Shown: positions 9,419-21,483, counted from the stretch's first letter. The stretch is DNA of 64,000 nucleotides from Bufo bufo (GCF_905171765.1 NC_053397.1:119084605-119148604), one strand, 5' to 3'. Numbers and translations: made by a program. Notes: generated by a model from the letters alone, not told the origin.

Positions 9419-11919
9419 TCATAAAGTTTCCCCCACTGTCAGTCCCTTCGGGATCCATGCCTCATTCATCTTATGAGGTGAGGTAATCAACACTTTTTTG
9501 ACCGAGCGACTTCTTTTATCAGTGACAATGCCTCCTGCTGCACTGAAGGTCCTTTCTGACAGGACACTTGAAGCGGGGCAGGCCAGAAGTTCTATCGCAA
9601 ACTGGGATAGCTCAGGCCACAGGTCAAGCCTGCACACCCAGTAGTCAAGGGGTTCATCGCTCCTCAGAGTGTCGATATCTGAAGTTAGGCGAGGTAGTCT
9701 GCTACCTGTCGGTCGAGTCGATCTCATAAGGCTGGATCCCGAAGGGCTGTGGCGATGTGTAGGACTGAAAAAGCTCCGCATGTCTCCATCAACAACACAT
9801 CTGTAAAGCGTCCTGTCCTTGCCGCTGTGGTCATGGTAAGAGGAGGATTACTTTCACTCTTCCCCTGTTAGATTCCCGTTGTGCATGTGACATCCCCCTT
9901 ATAAGCTGTGTTGTAAAGCATAATTTTTAGTTTGGTTTGAACTGCTGCATCCTTTCTGACTTTCGGTAAGTTGGTAACATTCCGCCACTTTCTGCTTATA
10001 CCGGGGGTCTAGTAGCGTGGCCACACCAGTACAGGTCGTTCACCTTCATCCTTTTTATACGAGGGTCCTTCAACAGACATGACAGCATGAAAGACCCCAT
10101 TTGCCACAAGGTTGAATGCCGAGCTACTCACTTCCGTTCCTCGTCCTCACTGATCTCATTGACGGTCTGTTCTTCACCCCTGCCACGTACAATCCCACGG
10201 GTCCCAGATAGGTGACAACAACGAGCACCCTGGGATGCTGCTGTGGTGGTCTTCCTCCTCCTCAAGCCACATTCCTCTCTGACTCCTCTTCCACACACTC
10301 CTCTTCCAGCGTTGCCGCAGGTCCAGCAAGCGATGTGACAAGGTTGTTTCTGGTGGGATGGTGACCACAACTCTTCCTCTTCACGCTCAATCTACAGCCT
10401 GATCCAGCACTCTTCGCAGGGCACGCTCCAGGAAGAAAAACAAATGGGATGAGGTTATGGTGCCTTCGGTGCGACTGACTAGGTTTGTCACCTCCTCAAA
10501 AGGACACATGAGGCTACAGGCATTGCGCATGAGGGTCCATTAACGTGGCAAAAAAATTTCCAGCTCCGCAGAGGCTGTCCTAGCACCCCGGTCATACAAA
10601 TACTCGTTGACGGCTTTTTCTTGTTGGAGCAGGCGGTCGAACATTAGGAGTGTTGAATTCCAACGTGTCGGGCTGTCACAAATCAAGCGCCTCACTGGCA
10701 TGTTGTTTCGGCGCTGAATGTCTGAAAAGTGCGCCATGGCCGTGTAGGAACGCCTGAAATGGCCACACACCTTCCTGTCCTGCTTGAGGACATCCTGTAA
10801 GCCTGGGTACTTAGACACAAAGCGTTGTACGATGAGATTCAACACGTGTGCCATGCACGGCACATGTGACAACTTGCCCAAATTCAATGCCGCCAACAAA
10901 TTGCTTCCGTTGTCACACACCACTTTTCCGATCTCCAGTTGGTGCGGGGTCAGCCACTAATCCACCTGTACGTTCAGGGCGGGATGGTGGCTTTGAGGTT
11001 GTGTGCTGCTTCTACTCGTCATCATGTGTTGATTCCATAGGCGTTTGTGATGTGCGATCATGTGCCTTCGCAAAGCAGTTGTACATAGGTGGGTGTTGGA
11101 TTTCCCACGACTCAGTTTCTTTTGGCACAGGTTGCAAATGGCATCGCTGTTGTCAGAGGCAGACACACAAAAAAAATGCCACACTGCTGAGCTTTGCAAT
11201 TACGGCATTCTGGTGGTGGCAGCAGCATGTGTTGATTGGCGTGCTGTCTGGCTGACCCCGGGTGCCGATACATGCTGTCTGACTGTGCCACTAGCTCCTT
11301 GCGACGACCTCCCCCTGCTTCCAACTCGTCTCCTCTTTCTCTCTGTCTCCCCTTCTGAACTTTCCCCCTCTTCTTCTTTTCTTCGAGCAGGCACCGACGT
11401 GGCATCCACGGACACATCGTCATCATCAACCACTTCACTTGTATCTGACACCTCAGCAAAGGAAGCAGCAGCGGGTACAACATCATCATCATCACACTGT
11501 ACGTCCATGTGTGTAATGCTGCCTGACTGAGACATATCCCTGTTATCTCCATCCTCTGGCAATAATGGTTGCGCATCACAAATTTCATCCAAATGATGTG
11601 TAAATAACTCCTCTGGGGGATCAAGTGAAGCGGCTGTGGTGGCTGTGGTGGTAGTGGTGGTGGTGGCGGCGGCGGGCGGGAGAGTGGTAACTTGGGAGCA
11701 GGTGACCAAAGCTGAGCTGGAGGAGGATGGTGCGTCAAGGTTCTTAGCGGAAGCTGTTGAAGATTGGGTGTCCTGTGTAAGCCAGTCAACAATTTTCTCC
11801 GAATTTTTTGGGTTCAGGGTACGTGGCCTCTGAACACTGGGCATTATTCCAGGGCCAGTGGAAATCACAGCACCACGAACACGACGGCCCCTGCGGCGTG
11901 ACCTGCCTCTGCCTGTCAT
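9419..11919 (-). pseudogene. hAT transposase pseudogene (BED finger type, ZBED-like)
   Basis: Reading leftward from 11919: a Ser/Asp-rich disordered N-terminus opening with MTGRGRSRRRGRR; a BED zinc finger in a shifted frame (CNLC and HMIAHH, about 11140-11050); a catalytic-core piece (VCDNGSNL and CDSPTRWNSTL, 10923-10540) with the second catalytic Asp; and the C-terminal hAT dimerisation region (LACPASSVLSERTFSAAGG, about 9590-9530). The segment between BED finger and core, which should carry the first catalytic Asp (TTDTWTS in the copy at 44147), is absent, indicating an internal deletion near 10957. Several frameshifts separate the pieces. Confidence 0.85.
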
Positions 11920-11939
11920 TTTTTATTAGATAACTGTTA

Positions 11940-12560
11940 CTATGCGTGCAAGGTACTGTGCCACCCTATATAAGTGGTGGGCAGTGGGCACAGTACAGTC
12001 TGTGTGGGCCTGACACACACAGGCTTGCAAATGGGATTAGATCATAGAAAAAATTAATAGAATTTTTTTTTATCTGCGAGGTATTTGTGAGTAAATGACA
12101 CCTGTAACGGTATAAGTGAAGGTCTAGCCACTAGCCAGCGGACACAATACAGTCTGTGTGGCCTGACACACATGGGCTTGCAAATGGTTTAGATCACAGA
12201 AAAAAATTAATAGAATTTTTTTTTATCTGCGAGGTATTTGTGAGTAAATGACAGCCTGTAACGGTATAAGTGGAGGTCTAGCCACTAGCCAGTGGCCACA
12301 ATGCAGTCTGTGTGGGCCTGACACACACGGGCTTGCAAATGGGATTAGATTACAGAAAAAAATTTAATATCATTTTTTTTTTATCTGCGAGGTGTTTGTG
12401 AGTAAATGACACCCTGTAACGGTATAAGTGGAGGTCTAGCCACTAGCCAGTGGCCACAATACAGTCTGTGTGGGCCTGACACACACGGGCTTGCAAATGG
12501 GATTAGATCACAGAAAAAATATTAAATAGCATTTTTTTTATCTGCGAGGTATTTTCTATG
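11940..12560. repeat. Subterminal tandem repeats, about 165 bp, four copies
   Basis: The sequence around CAGTCTGTGTGGGCCTGACA recurs at about 11997, 12150, 12305 and 12463, each followed by a GGGATTAGAT-type segment, a poly-T tract and TTTATCTGCGAGGT. Lies upstream of the transposase start, and the first copy includes a TATATAAG box (about 11969, plus-strand orientation). Confidence 0.8.
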
Positions 12561-12589
12561 AATGGTGTGCACACCAGTGCTGTCTGTGA

Positions 12590-12960
12590 CCCAGCCTGCA
12601 GCCTCTCTACTACACGGGTAGGCAACTGCAATATATGTATATATATTATAAAAAAAAAGCAGACTGATGTACCAGCCCAGGGCTTTTTGGGGGTGCTGTC
12701 AGGACGCTGTCCTTACAGCAGATGAGTCTGTGGACACAGAACACTACCCTAGCTATCGCTTTCCCTATTGAATCAGCAGCAGCAAGCAGCACTGTCCCTC
12801 CTCTCACACATGGGCAGGCAACTGCAATATATGTATATATAAAAAATTTTAAAAAAAGCAGACTGATGTACCAGCCCTGAAAAGGGCTTTTCGGCATGCT
12901 GTCAGGACGCCGTCCTTACAGCAGATGAGTCTGTGGACACAGAACAATGCCCTAGCTAAC
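12590..12960. repeat. Subterminal duplicated segment, two copies of about 185 bp
   Basis: GCAGACTGATGTACCAGCCC and flanking sequence occur at 12659 and 12858, each followed by a nearly identical stretch ending in CTTTCCCTATTGAATCAGCA. Confidence 0.8.
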
Positions 12961-13264
12961 GCTTTCCCTATTGAATCAGCAGCAGCATGCACTTCTCCCT
13001 CCTCTCACTGAGAATGCAGATTCCGAATGAATCTAAAATGGATGCTGTCCGGGAGGTGGGAGGGTCTGGGAGGGAGGGTCTGCTTGCTGATTGGCTGGAA
13101 TGTGTCTGCTGACTGTGAGGTACAGGGTCAAGTTTACTCAATGATGATGTATAGGGGGTGGACCGAAACTTCGCATATGTTCGCCCGCCGCGAGCGAACG
13201 CGAACAAAGCTATGTTCGCGGGAACTATTCGCGGCGAATATTCAGGGCCATCTCTACAGGTCAT

Positions 13265-13557
13265 GTGATATATACATTTTAAATATGAGAAAGGGGCCAC
13301 TGCAGATGCAGCTAAGTGAATTTGTAAACACCTTACATTTGGTAAGTTAGAAACATACAAAGAACACAAAAAATAACTTGGAACAACCCCTTTAACAACT
13401 AAGAGCTGAACCTCCAGAAGATGACATGTGAAATAGGATGTCTTTGACTACTCCTCTTGTATCACCTCAGGCGTTCAGTCATATGCTATGTTGGTTGCTT
13501 GGCCAATTGGAGCTTGCTCGTATGAACACAGATTAGAGTGATTGTTTTTTTTTACTG
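13265..13557. other. No gene recognised
   Basis: AT-rich spacer between the hAT and Tc1 insertions. AACAACCCCTTTAA near 13382 is typical of a short repeat end, but no element could be closed. Confidence 0.5.
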
Positions 13558-13559
13558 TA

Positions 13560-15128
13560 CAGTCGTGGCCAAATGTTTTGAGAATGACACAAATATTAGG
13601 TTTTCACAAAGTTTGCTGCTAAACTGCTTTTAGATCTTTGTTTCAGTTGTTTCTGTGATGTAGTGTAATATAATTACACGCACTTCATACGTTTCAAAGG
13701 TTTTTATCGAACAATTACATGACATTTATGCTAAGAGTCAGTATTTGGCTGTGTTGGCCCTTCTTTTTTCAGGACCTCTGCAATTCGACTGGCATGCTCT
13801 CAATCCACTTCTGGGGCCAAAACCTGATCTGATAGCAACCCATTCTTTCTAATAACTTCTTGGAGTTTGTCAGAATTAGTGGGTTTTTGTTTGTCCACCC
13901 GCGCCTCTTGAGGATTGACCACAAGTTCTCATGGGATTAAGATTCTGGGGAGTTTCCAGGCCATGGACCCCAAAATGTCAACGTTTTTGGTCCCCGAGCC
14001 ACTTAGTTATCACTTTTGCCTTATGGCCGGTGGCTCCATCGTGCTGGAAAATGCATTGTTCTTCACCAAACTGTTGTTGGATTGTTGGAAGAGATGCTGT
14101 TGGAGGGTAGTTTTGGTACCATTCTTTATTCATGGCTAGTGTTTTTGGGCAAATTTGTGAGTGAGCCCACTCCCTTGGATGAGAGCAACCCCACACATAA
14201 TTGGTCTCAGGATGTTTTTACTCTTGGCATGACACAGGACTGATGGTAGCGCTCACCTTTTCTTCTCCGGACAAGCCTTTTTCCAGATGCCCAAAACAAT
14301 CGGGAAAGAGGCGTCATCGGAGAATATGACTTTGCCCAGGTCCACAGCAGTCCATTCACATACTTTCTGCAGAGATCAATCTGTCCCTGATGGTTTTTTT
14401 TGGAGGAGAAGTGGCTTCTTTGCTGCCTTCTTGACACCAGCCATCTTCCAAAAGTCTTCGCCTCACTGTGCGTGCAGATGCGCTCACACCTGCCTGCCTG
14501 CCATTCCTTAGCATGCTCTGCACTGGTGGCACTCCGATCCCGCAGCTGAATCCTCTTTAGGAGACGATATTGGTGCTTGCTGGACTTTCTTGGACGCCTG
14601 AAGCCTTCTAACAAGAATTGAACCTCTTTCCTTGAAGGTTCTTGATGATCCTATAAATTGTTGATTGAGGTGCAATCTTAGTAGCCACAATATCCTTGCC
14701 TGTGAAGCCATTTTTTATGCAACGCAATGATGGCTGCACGCGTTTCTTTGCAGGTCACCCATGGTTAACAATGGAAGAACAATGATTTCAAGCATCACCC
14801 TCCTTTTAACATGTCAAGTCTGCCATTTTAAACCCAATCAGCCTGACATAATGATCTCAGCTGTGCTCGACCACATTCTCACCTGAGTTAACAAGACGAT
14901 TACTGAAATGATCTCAGCGAGGTCCTTTAATGACAGCAATGAAATGCAGTGCAAAGGTTTTTTTAGGATTAAGTTAATTTTCATGGCAAAGAGGACTATG
15001 CAATTCATCTGATCACTCTTCATAACATTCTGGAGTATATGCAATTTGCTATTATAAAAACTTAAGCAGCAACTTTTCCAATTTCCAATATTATGTAATT
15101 TCTCAAAACATTTTCGGCCACGACTATG
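13560..15128 (-). mobile_element. Tc1/mariner transposon, decayed
   Basis: Bounded by TA (13558-13559 and 15129-15130). Left end CAGTCGTGGCCAAATG; the right end read inward matches with a small insertion (GGCCACGACTATG). The transposase runs leftward in several frames. An N-terminal helix-turn-helix piece lies near 14711-14508. A catalytic piece, IFQHDGATGHKAKVI, with the second Asp of the DDE triad lies near 14085-14035. Numerous frameshifts make it non-functional. Confidence 0.85.
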
Positions 15129-15130
15129 TA

Positions 15131-16736
15131 CATGTGACTTGTTTAAATCTTTTATCATTAATATATTTTATCATACTTAGTAACTATTTTTATGACTTAG
15201 CCGACGTAAGCCTATTTAGTCTTGAATCTTTGAGTTCCTGTTAATAACACAGATGCAACAGTAATTGTATTAAAGGGATTATCCAACTTATTTAGAAAAT
15301 CCATTGCCAGCAATTGTGATAAAATAATAAAGGAATATATACTCCTCATTTTATCAGACTACTGCTTACATGCCACTTCTCAGATCCTCTCCACATGCCA
15401 CCAAACACCCCTGCAACAATCACCTGCCTCCAGCAGCATACGGCGCATAAATGCTGTATGGTGACCTTTTCATTCCTGTAGCTATGAGGATGTTTCATGG
15501 CTGCAGTAGCAGAAAGATTAGAGCAGCAGGGATCAATGGGGATACATTGGGTATGTAATTCATTTTTATACATTATCACATTGTTGACTGAAGATAATTT
15601 TTTGGGATAACCCCATAACATTAAAATGGATTTACTGTACTTTATCTCTCCTCCTACTCCACTTGTCCCTCTTCTTTCTGTACTCTCCCTCCAGCAAGAG
15701 TGAAATAAAATAAATGAGTAATCCGTGGATCACAGCCGCTGCCCTCCGGTCGCTGCAGAGTTTTTGAAGATTGAATGTAGTGATTCGGTTAAAGGGGTGG
15801 TTCTTCATGAAATAAAGTTGTTTCGAATTTTAGCTATTAGGGGTCTATGGATGGATAAATCTTGAGTGTGTAGCCCTTGGCTGGCCTCGTAACAGAAGTT
15901 TGGGAAGCTAAGGTGATGTATTTTCTGACTATATAGATGCGTGGGGACATTGATGGAGTGCTTTTGCTACCCCTGGGGCGCACCGTGTACTGCTGCTCCT
16001 TATGTATGGGTTTGGACTTAGTCCAAAGGATGATCTGCCATCTGTCTCAGGGGGAGGGTAATAGTTGAGGGATTTCACTGACAAATTACTTTCTGACTGA
16101 ATGACATTGATTTGTCCATAAGATGTCATTTGGGGTCCAAACTGACCTGGACCTTATGATTCTGATGTGCATTTTGTTTGTTTATTGAAAATTATCTGAT
16201 TCCAAAAAAATGAATGAGTAATCCACTCCATATAGTTATTCTTTCTCTTTATTGTCATCTGTTAGGAAAACATAGATTTTACATCAACTGTTATACAGTA
16301 TGTCTATAAGGTGCTATAAGGACATTTACATTTCTTCTTTCCTTCCTCTCCAATCACCTCTCCATGTGTAATATGTACCATTTCTCAGATGTTTTGAAAA
16401 CATTCAGTGAAACCTATAAAAAAAATTAGAAAATATACATAGGTATATCCAGAGAAAAGAATATGACCAGCAGAAAACTTAATTGGCATGAAACAGATGT
16501 TGTCTGAGCTATGTGCTGTATCCACTTTTTTTACAGTTTGAAAACCAAGTTTTAATTGATGGGTGAATGCCGTGGATTTTATTATCTGGAAGTATGGGCT
16601 TTGTTGTGTGACTGTCCGCATTGCATTATTCTTTGCTCACTTGTAGCTTTTAGTGCCAGTGAACATCTCTATTTGTGGATATCAGTAGGTACATTTAGTA
16701 TTATATAGCAAATTACCATATTTTTCTCTTTATGAA
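15131..16736. other. Intron-like DNA, no gene recognised
   Basis: No frame with recognisable protein similarity. Short open frames here lack motifs. It lies upstream of a plus-strand exon at 17638, so it is probably intron, with fragments of unnamed repeats. Confidence 0.5.
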
Positions 16737-17022
16737 GACTACATGCACACAAATGTTGTTTGTTTCCTTGTCTGTTCTGTTTTTTTTTGTGGATAGGATG
16801 TGGACCCATTTATTTCAATGGGTCCGCAAAAAAATGCAGTGTGCTGTCCGCATCAGTATGTCCGTTCCATAGCCCCACAAATAAAATAGAACATGTCCTA
16901 TTCTTGTCCGTTTTAGGCATTGTTACAATGGATCCGCAAAAAAAAAAACGGATGGTATACGGATGTCATTCATTTTTTTTTTTGGCGGACCGCAAAACAC
17001 ATATAGTCGTGTGCATGTAGCC
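16737..17022. mobile_element. MITE, PIF/Harbinger type
   Basis: Terminal inverted sequences CTACATGCACAC (left) and GTGTGCATGTAG (right), with GGATCCGCAAAA-type internal motifs, as in the copies at 26567 and 37064. A TAA follows the right end (17023-17025); the left flank is mutated. Confidence 0.6.
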
Positions 17023-17025
17023 TAA

Positions 17026-17530
17026 TACATACTTTTTCCCACAAAAGTAGGAGAAAAATGGCAGTGCATCTTAATGGAAGCGGTAACTAGCATGCGGTAG
17101 GCACGGGAACAGTGAGTGAAGTGCCCTTTAGCACTGGCTATACTCCCTGTTCTTTTCTGGGTCTATGCTGCAGTGTTCTGACTGCCTATAGCACCAGGAC
17201 ATAGTGCGCACACTATGAACTAACACTCTGCAATGTCGGGTCACAGCACAGTGTGGACCCTGATGGTGAGTGCAGTACGCCATCTAGAGAGGTAATTCTA
17301 TTTAGTTATTTTTGTTGTCTTTTTATGGGTGTCTGATATTGTTGGTCTGATCTGAGGTCTGGTAATGGGCATTTGATCTGAGGTCTGATATGGGGGTCTC
17401 AAATGGGAATCTGATATGGGGGTCTGATCTGAGGTCTGAAGATAAATATTTTTTCAGATTTTCCTCCTCCAAAACCTGCATCTCCTACAATGCGGAGCAT
17501 CCTTATAAAGCAAAACATTTTATAAGGTTA
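17026..17530. repeat. Repeat with GGTCTGATCTGA tandem motifs
   Basis: Related to 19300-20890: both have a GTGCAGTACGCC- or CACTGTG-type left part, repeated TCTGATCTGAGGTCTGAT units (17340-17440) and a CTTATAAAGC motif near the right end. Non-coding, class not established. Confidence 0.45.
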
Positions 17531-17637
17531 AAAAAGAAGCACAGGTGTCACTGTCCGAGTCATAAGCTTCACATTTAGTTTCATGGTTATGAAACAATCA
17601 CTGTTATAAGTTTCTAATTTTCTTTCTTTTTCTTAAG

Positions 17638-17882
17638 GGATTCTACTACTTTTGAGCACCTAGAAGAGATACCAGTTGGAACTATCCCCACTGTAGACAA
17701 AAGCACTGGAAGGAAGGTGTATGACACAGGAGTGTTAATTTTAATAATGGAATATGGAAAGAATTTTTCTGGACCAGACAAAGATGTGTTTCACTATAAT
17801 CGTGCTATTGGTGATGAAAAAGCTGCATGGCGTTCCAATTTCCTGCATCCTGTAATTTACTATTACAGACAACTTCCATCAG
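17638..17882 (+). CDS. Single internal exon of a FOXRED2-like gene
   Basis: A pyrimidine-rich tract ending CTTAAG precedes 245 bases that translate without a stop into 81 residues, followed by GTATTT as a donor. The first base completes a codon from the previous exon and the last begins the next. The peptide contains FEHLEEIP, MEYGKNFSGPDKDVF and SNFLHPVIYYYRQLP, which I recognise as the C-terminal region of FOXRED2, an ER-lumenal FAD-dependent oxidoreductase implicated in ER-associated degradation. This exon lies beyond the flavin-binding domain. No neighbouring exon was found in the window, so it may be part of a gene with large, transposon-filled introns or an isolated remnant. The gene name is from memory of the family, not a search. 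Confidence 0.65.
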
Positions 17883-18492
17883 GTATTTAAAAACATAGGC
17901 GATCATTTATTTGGTCTACGCCACTTTTTGGCATATTTATAAAACACTACAGCAAAATCTTTATTCTGCTTATGCCACTTTTGTGAAGTGCTCAGACATG
18001 CCATTATTAGCATATCTCCGCATTTTTATAGATTACAAGTCAGTTTTTCGATGACAGTCAATAGGGCGTGCATTGTGAAGTCCCCTAGTAGGATTAAAAT
18101 GTTTAAAGAGGACTACTGACACGCCTGTTTTAATAAATTCATGCATTCCCCATGTAATAACAATTCTGGAGCATCTACTCTTAGGTGGGTGTACCTGCAC
18201 AGTCTGACAATGGCAGCACTGATTGGATAGAGTGAGTCTGTCCAGGCTATAGTAATGAGTTATATGTAACCCAAAATGGTACTATTGAAAAATAAAAGGC
18301 ATCCTTCAAAAAAATAAATAAAAAATAAGCCTCATAGAGCTACATTGACAACAAATTTTTAATATATGAGTCTCTGAGTGAAGTAAAAATGACAAGCTTG
18401 TGCTAAAATAGGCTTGTTAATGAAGTAGTTAAAAAAAAGGTTTAATACTGAACTGCTAACTCCTAATGGGAAAAGATTGGGAATAAGGTACA
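17883..18492. other. Intron-like DNA, no gene recognised
   Basis: Begins with the donor site of the exon. No further exon or complete element was seen. Confidence 0.5.
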
Positions 18493-18494
18493 TA

Positions 18495-18925
18495 CAGTGG
18501 CTTGCAAAAATTTGAACATCCTTAGTCATGATTACTGTTACTGTGAACAGTTAAGCATGTTGAAGATGAAATGAACTCCAAAAAGCAAAAACTATTTTCT
18601 ATCCTTTACATTTTAAAAATAACAAAAAATGAAAAGGGCCCAAAGCAAAAGTTTGGGCACCCTGCATGGTTAGTACCTAGTAGCACCCCCTTTGGCAAGT
18701 ATCACAGTTTGTAAATGCTTTTTATAGCCAGGAAACAGTATTTCAATTTGTTTTTGAGGGACTTTCATCCTTTCTTCCTTGCAAAAGTCTTCCTGTTCTG
18801 TGAGATTCCAGGGCCATCTTGCATGCGCTACTCTTTTGAGGTCAATCCACAGATATTCAATGATGTTCTGATCAGGGGACTATGAGAAGCATGGTAAAAC
18901 CTTCAGCGTGCAACTGATTAAGCAT
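18495..18925 (-). mobile_element. Tc1/mariner fragment (one end only)
   Basis: Starts after a TA with CAGTGGCTTGCAAAAATTTG, a Tc1-type terminal sequence. The minus strand carries decayed 3' transposase sequence up to about 18925, where the element is cut off. Confidence 0.6.
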
Positions 18926-19130
18926 GTTCGACCAGCTCAGCGAGATGGATAAAGAAATAAGGAAAATAACAAACAGCAGATGGCACTATGCAGATACATT
19001 TGATTTAATAGCTCACTGGCGATAATACATTAATAATTACATGCAATTAGAAAAGTATTCACAGATACAGGTGCTGATTTAAAAAATTTAGAATATGCTT
19101 TGTGACACAACCCCTTTAATTAATGGCCGT
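18926..19130. repeat. Unclassified dispersed-repeat-like segment
   Basis: AACAGCAGATGGCACTATGC and nearby sequence resemble a dispersed repeat, but no ends were found. Confidence 0.3.
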
Positions 19131-19300
19131 CAAAACAACGGCTCATGCACATGAACAAAAAATGTGGATCGGATGCGAACCCATTCACTTCAGTGGGGCC
19201 GCAAAAGATGCACACCTGTCTGCTGTCCACATCCATATGTCCGTTCTGTGGCCCAGCAAAAAAATTGAATGTGTGCTATTTTTGTCCATCTGGGGGGAAA
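19131..19300. mobile_element. Truncated Harbinger-type MITE
   Basis: Shares CCCATTCACTTCAGTGGGGC- and GCTGTCCACATCC-like internal sequence with the MITE at 16737; the right end is missing. Confidence 0.45.
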
Positions 19301-20890
19301 ATGTCTTATAAAGCAAATACTAGTAAGCGCTTCCATTATGGGTGCGCTCACTTAGTATGCATTAGGTGCAGGGAATGGGGAGTGAAGCACTGTGAGCACT
19401 TCCTGTACTCACCATCCCTGGTCTTCTTCCCTGGGGCTGTGCTGCACTGCAGGTGTCACAATGGGGAGTGAGGGAAACCCCCCACCGTGCGGTGTCAAAG
19501 GGTAAAAAGAGGATCAGCCTGGCCAAAAGGAGTAATAAGGGAGCAGGTCACCTCCTACAGCGTCCCTAATCCTCTCCCTGACTCCTCACCGTATGAGCGG
19601 ACCCCGATGGTAGGACGAATCATACTCGGGATTCATAGAGACCCTAAGTCACCCCGGTAATCCCTCACCAAGGAGCCGGAAAGAGACAACCTGTTCATCC
19701 CAGTCATGGAGGAACAGGAGTCTCTATCTGAGGCCAGGCTGCAAGGAGAGGGGAATAAATACAGCATATGGAGATGGCAGGTAAGCAAACCCATAACACA
19801 CTTACCTGCCACAGACACACTGACTGGAACCCGTGCACAAGTGCTGCTGTCCACACCAACATTAAAGGACACAGCACACACCACAAACCACACAGGAACC
19901 CAGGAAAACCATAGCTGCAATAAACGTGAGACAGGGGAATGTCTAGCAAACATGCTGGACATCAAACATCACCAGCCATATAACACCACACAAGACATAC
20001 AACACCCTGAACATAACCCACGCAAACCAAAACATAAGAAGGGAAGGAGACACCATAAGAACATCAACATCTATGACCACAAGGGTGGCCCTCACTGGAC
20101 AGATGGAACACCCTGGACTGGAGCAGAGCTCCAGCACCAACGACAGCTGAAGTACCACTGACTCCAGCCAGGAAACTACAGAAGATAAAAGCCAAATGAC
20201 CACACCCAGTCAGGGAGTTAACCCTTACAGCACCAGACAGAGGGAGGCTACAACTTAAAGGGGAAGTGCACACACAAGCATGCCAAACCACACGTTACCA
20301 CCTGCAACAGCATGCGTGGCAACCATGTCCCGGCAATCACCCAGAATGCCGAGAAACTGCCACCGCATGCTCTCCCAGCAACACGTTGCCGCGGACAACC
20401 GCAGGTGTGGCAACAGTGTCACAGCGTAAACCAAAGGCCGTGACAGCAGGTCCTTACCACATACAACATGAGGACGTACAGTCGTGCGCGCACTAGGCCC
20501 CAAGCTGCACGCAGTCAGATGAGTCAGTCAGTCCAGAGCGGGCCCGGAGAAGAGGAAGCGCGACTTCTGCAGAGACCGCCAAATCGGGAAAGGAGCGGCG
20601 GAGCAAGAGAGGTAAGTGAAGTTATTTATTTTAAAAGTCTGATCTGAAGTCTGATGGGGGTCTGACATGGAGGTCTGATAAGGGTCTTTCATGGAAGTCT
20701 GATTTGAGGTCTGATGGGGATCTGATCTGAGGTCTGATAGGGGTCTGGCATGAAAGTCTGATGTGAGGTCCTGATATGGGGGTCTGATCTGAGGATCTGA
20801 TATAAGGTCTGATGAAAAATATTTTTTTCTTATTTTCCTCTAAAACCTGGGGTTCTTCTTCGGTTGCATCTTATAAAGCGAAAAATACGG
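19300..20890. repeat. Second copy of the GGTCTGATCTGA repeat, split by a solo LTR
   Basis: The left part (19300-19453) and right part (20446-20890) are contiguous once the LTR at 19454-20445 is removed. The right part has about nine TCTGAT(C/G)TGAGG-type units and ends CTTATAAAGCGAAAAATACG, a terminal sequence typical of nonautonomous DNA elements. Confidence 0.5.
19454..20445. repeat. Solo LTR (992 bp) with 5-bp target duplication
   Basis: Begins TGTCACAATGGGG and ends AAAGGCCGTGACA, with TGTCAC/GTGACA inverted ends, and is flanked by GCAGG on both sides (19449-19453 and 20446-20450). The ends match the gypsy LTRs in this window (TGTCA...GCCGTGACA), suggesting a related family in plus orientation. 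A TATTTATTCCCC string on the minus strand (about 19752-19760) is an alternative promoter, so strand is left open. No internal region remains; recombination between two LTRs is the usual origin. Confidence 0.8.
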
Positions 20891-21480
20891 TTATGTTGTA
20901 CTAGGATAAATACATTGGTTATTTACCTAAATTCTTGAAACCTGGATTGTAAATAGTTGACTAACATAATCAATTGCCAATGTAAAGGGGTTGTCCAATG
21001 TGGGTCATTTATAGCATATCACTAGGATAAGCCATAAGTGTCAGATAGATGTGAGTCCCACCTTTGGGACCTGCTCCTATCTCCAGAACAGGCCTGTGAA
21101 ATAAAGGGAAGGCATTCACTGCTATGGGAGTTCCGAAAATAACCAAGTGTTGACTGGGCTATTTTATAAGTCTGATAGTGGTAAATGGAGAAGTGGCTGC
21201 ACTTACAAGGCTTCCTTTTCATTCATTTTCAGAAGTCCCATAGAAATTAATGGATAGGATGCTGCGCATCCCCGTTTGCTCCGGGGGCCCATTCTGGAAA
21301 TGGGAGTGGAACCCAGAGCTTATGTTTATAGGATATCCTAGCAATATGTCATAAATGTACCAAATGGCACAACCTTTACCCTAGTACATAGTTCACCCTA
21401 ATATGGAAAAACTAAAATTTTATAGACTTTTATAAAGGTATCCAGTTTTGGTTAAAGGAGTTTTCCGCGATTATTTTCCT
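20891..21480. other. No gene recognised
   Basis: Contains short-repeat-like sequence (AAAGGGGTTGTCCAATG near 20985; GATAAGCC near 21027) but no delimited element. Confidence 0.45.
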
Positions 21481-21483
21481 TAG

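Larger units (their letters stand above)
6214..13256 (-). mobile_element. hAT transposon with decayed BED transposase
   Basis: Flanked by the 8-bp target duplication CAGGTCAT (6206-6213 and 13257-13264; also 7547-7554 through the tandem duplication). The ends are TAGTGATG on the left and, inverted, TAGAGATG on the right, each followed by CGCGAA-type subterminal motifs. Without the tandem duplication the element is about 5.7 kb. The transposase runs leftward from 11919 to 9419. Both sides carry long subterminal repeats, a common hAT trait. The coding region is broken and deleted, so this copy is not autonomous. Confidence 0.85.

Noticed and set aside
11636..11833. Plus-strand frame with poly-Val
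   Set aside because: Antisense of a GCC/ACC-rich low-complexity tract in the hAT transposase N-terminus.
19706..20161. 151-codon plus-strand frame
   Set aside because: Lies entirely inside a solo LTR, has no recognisable domain and is low-complexity (His/Lys/Thr-rich); taken as a chance frame.
20521..20625. Possible host exon ending in a GAGAGGTAAGTG donor
   Set aside because: The segment belongs to the repeat family of 19300-20890 and has no matching acceptor or protein similarity.
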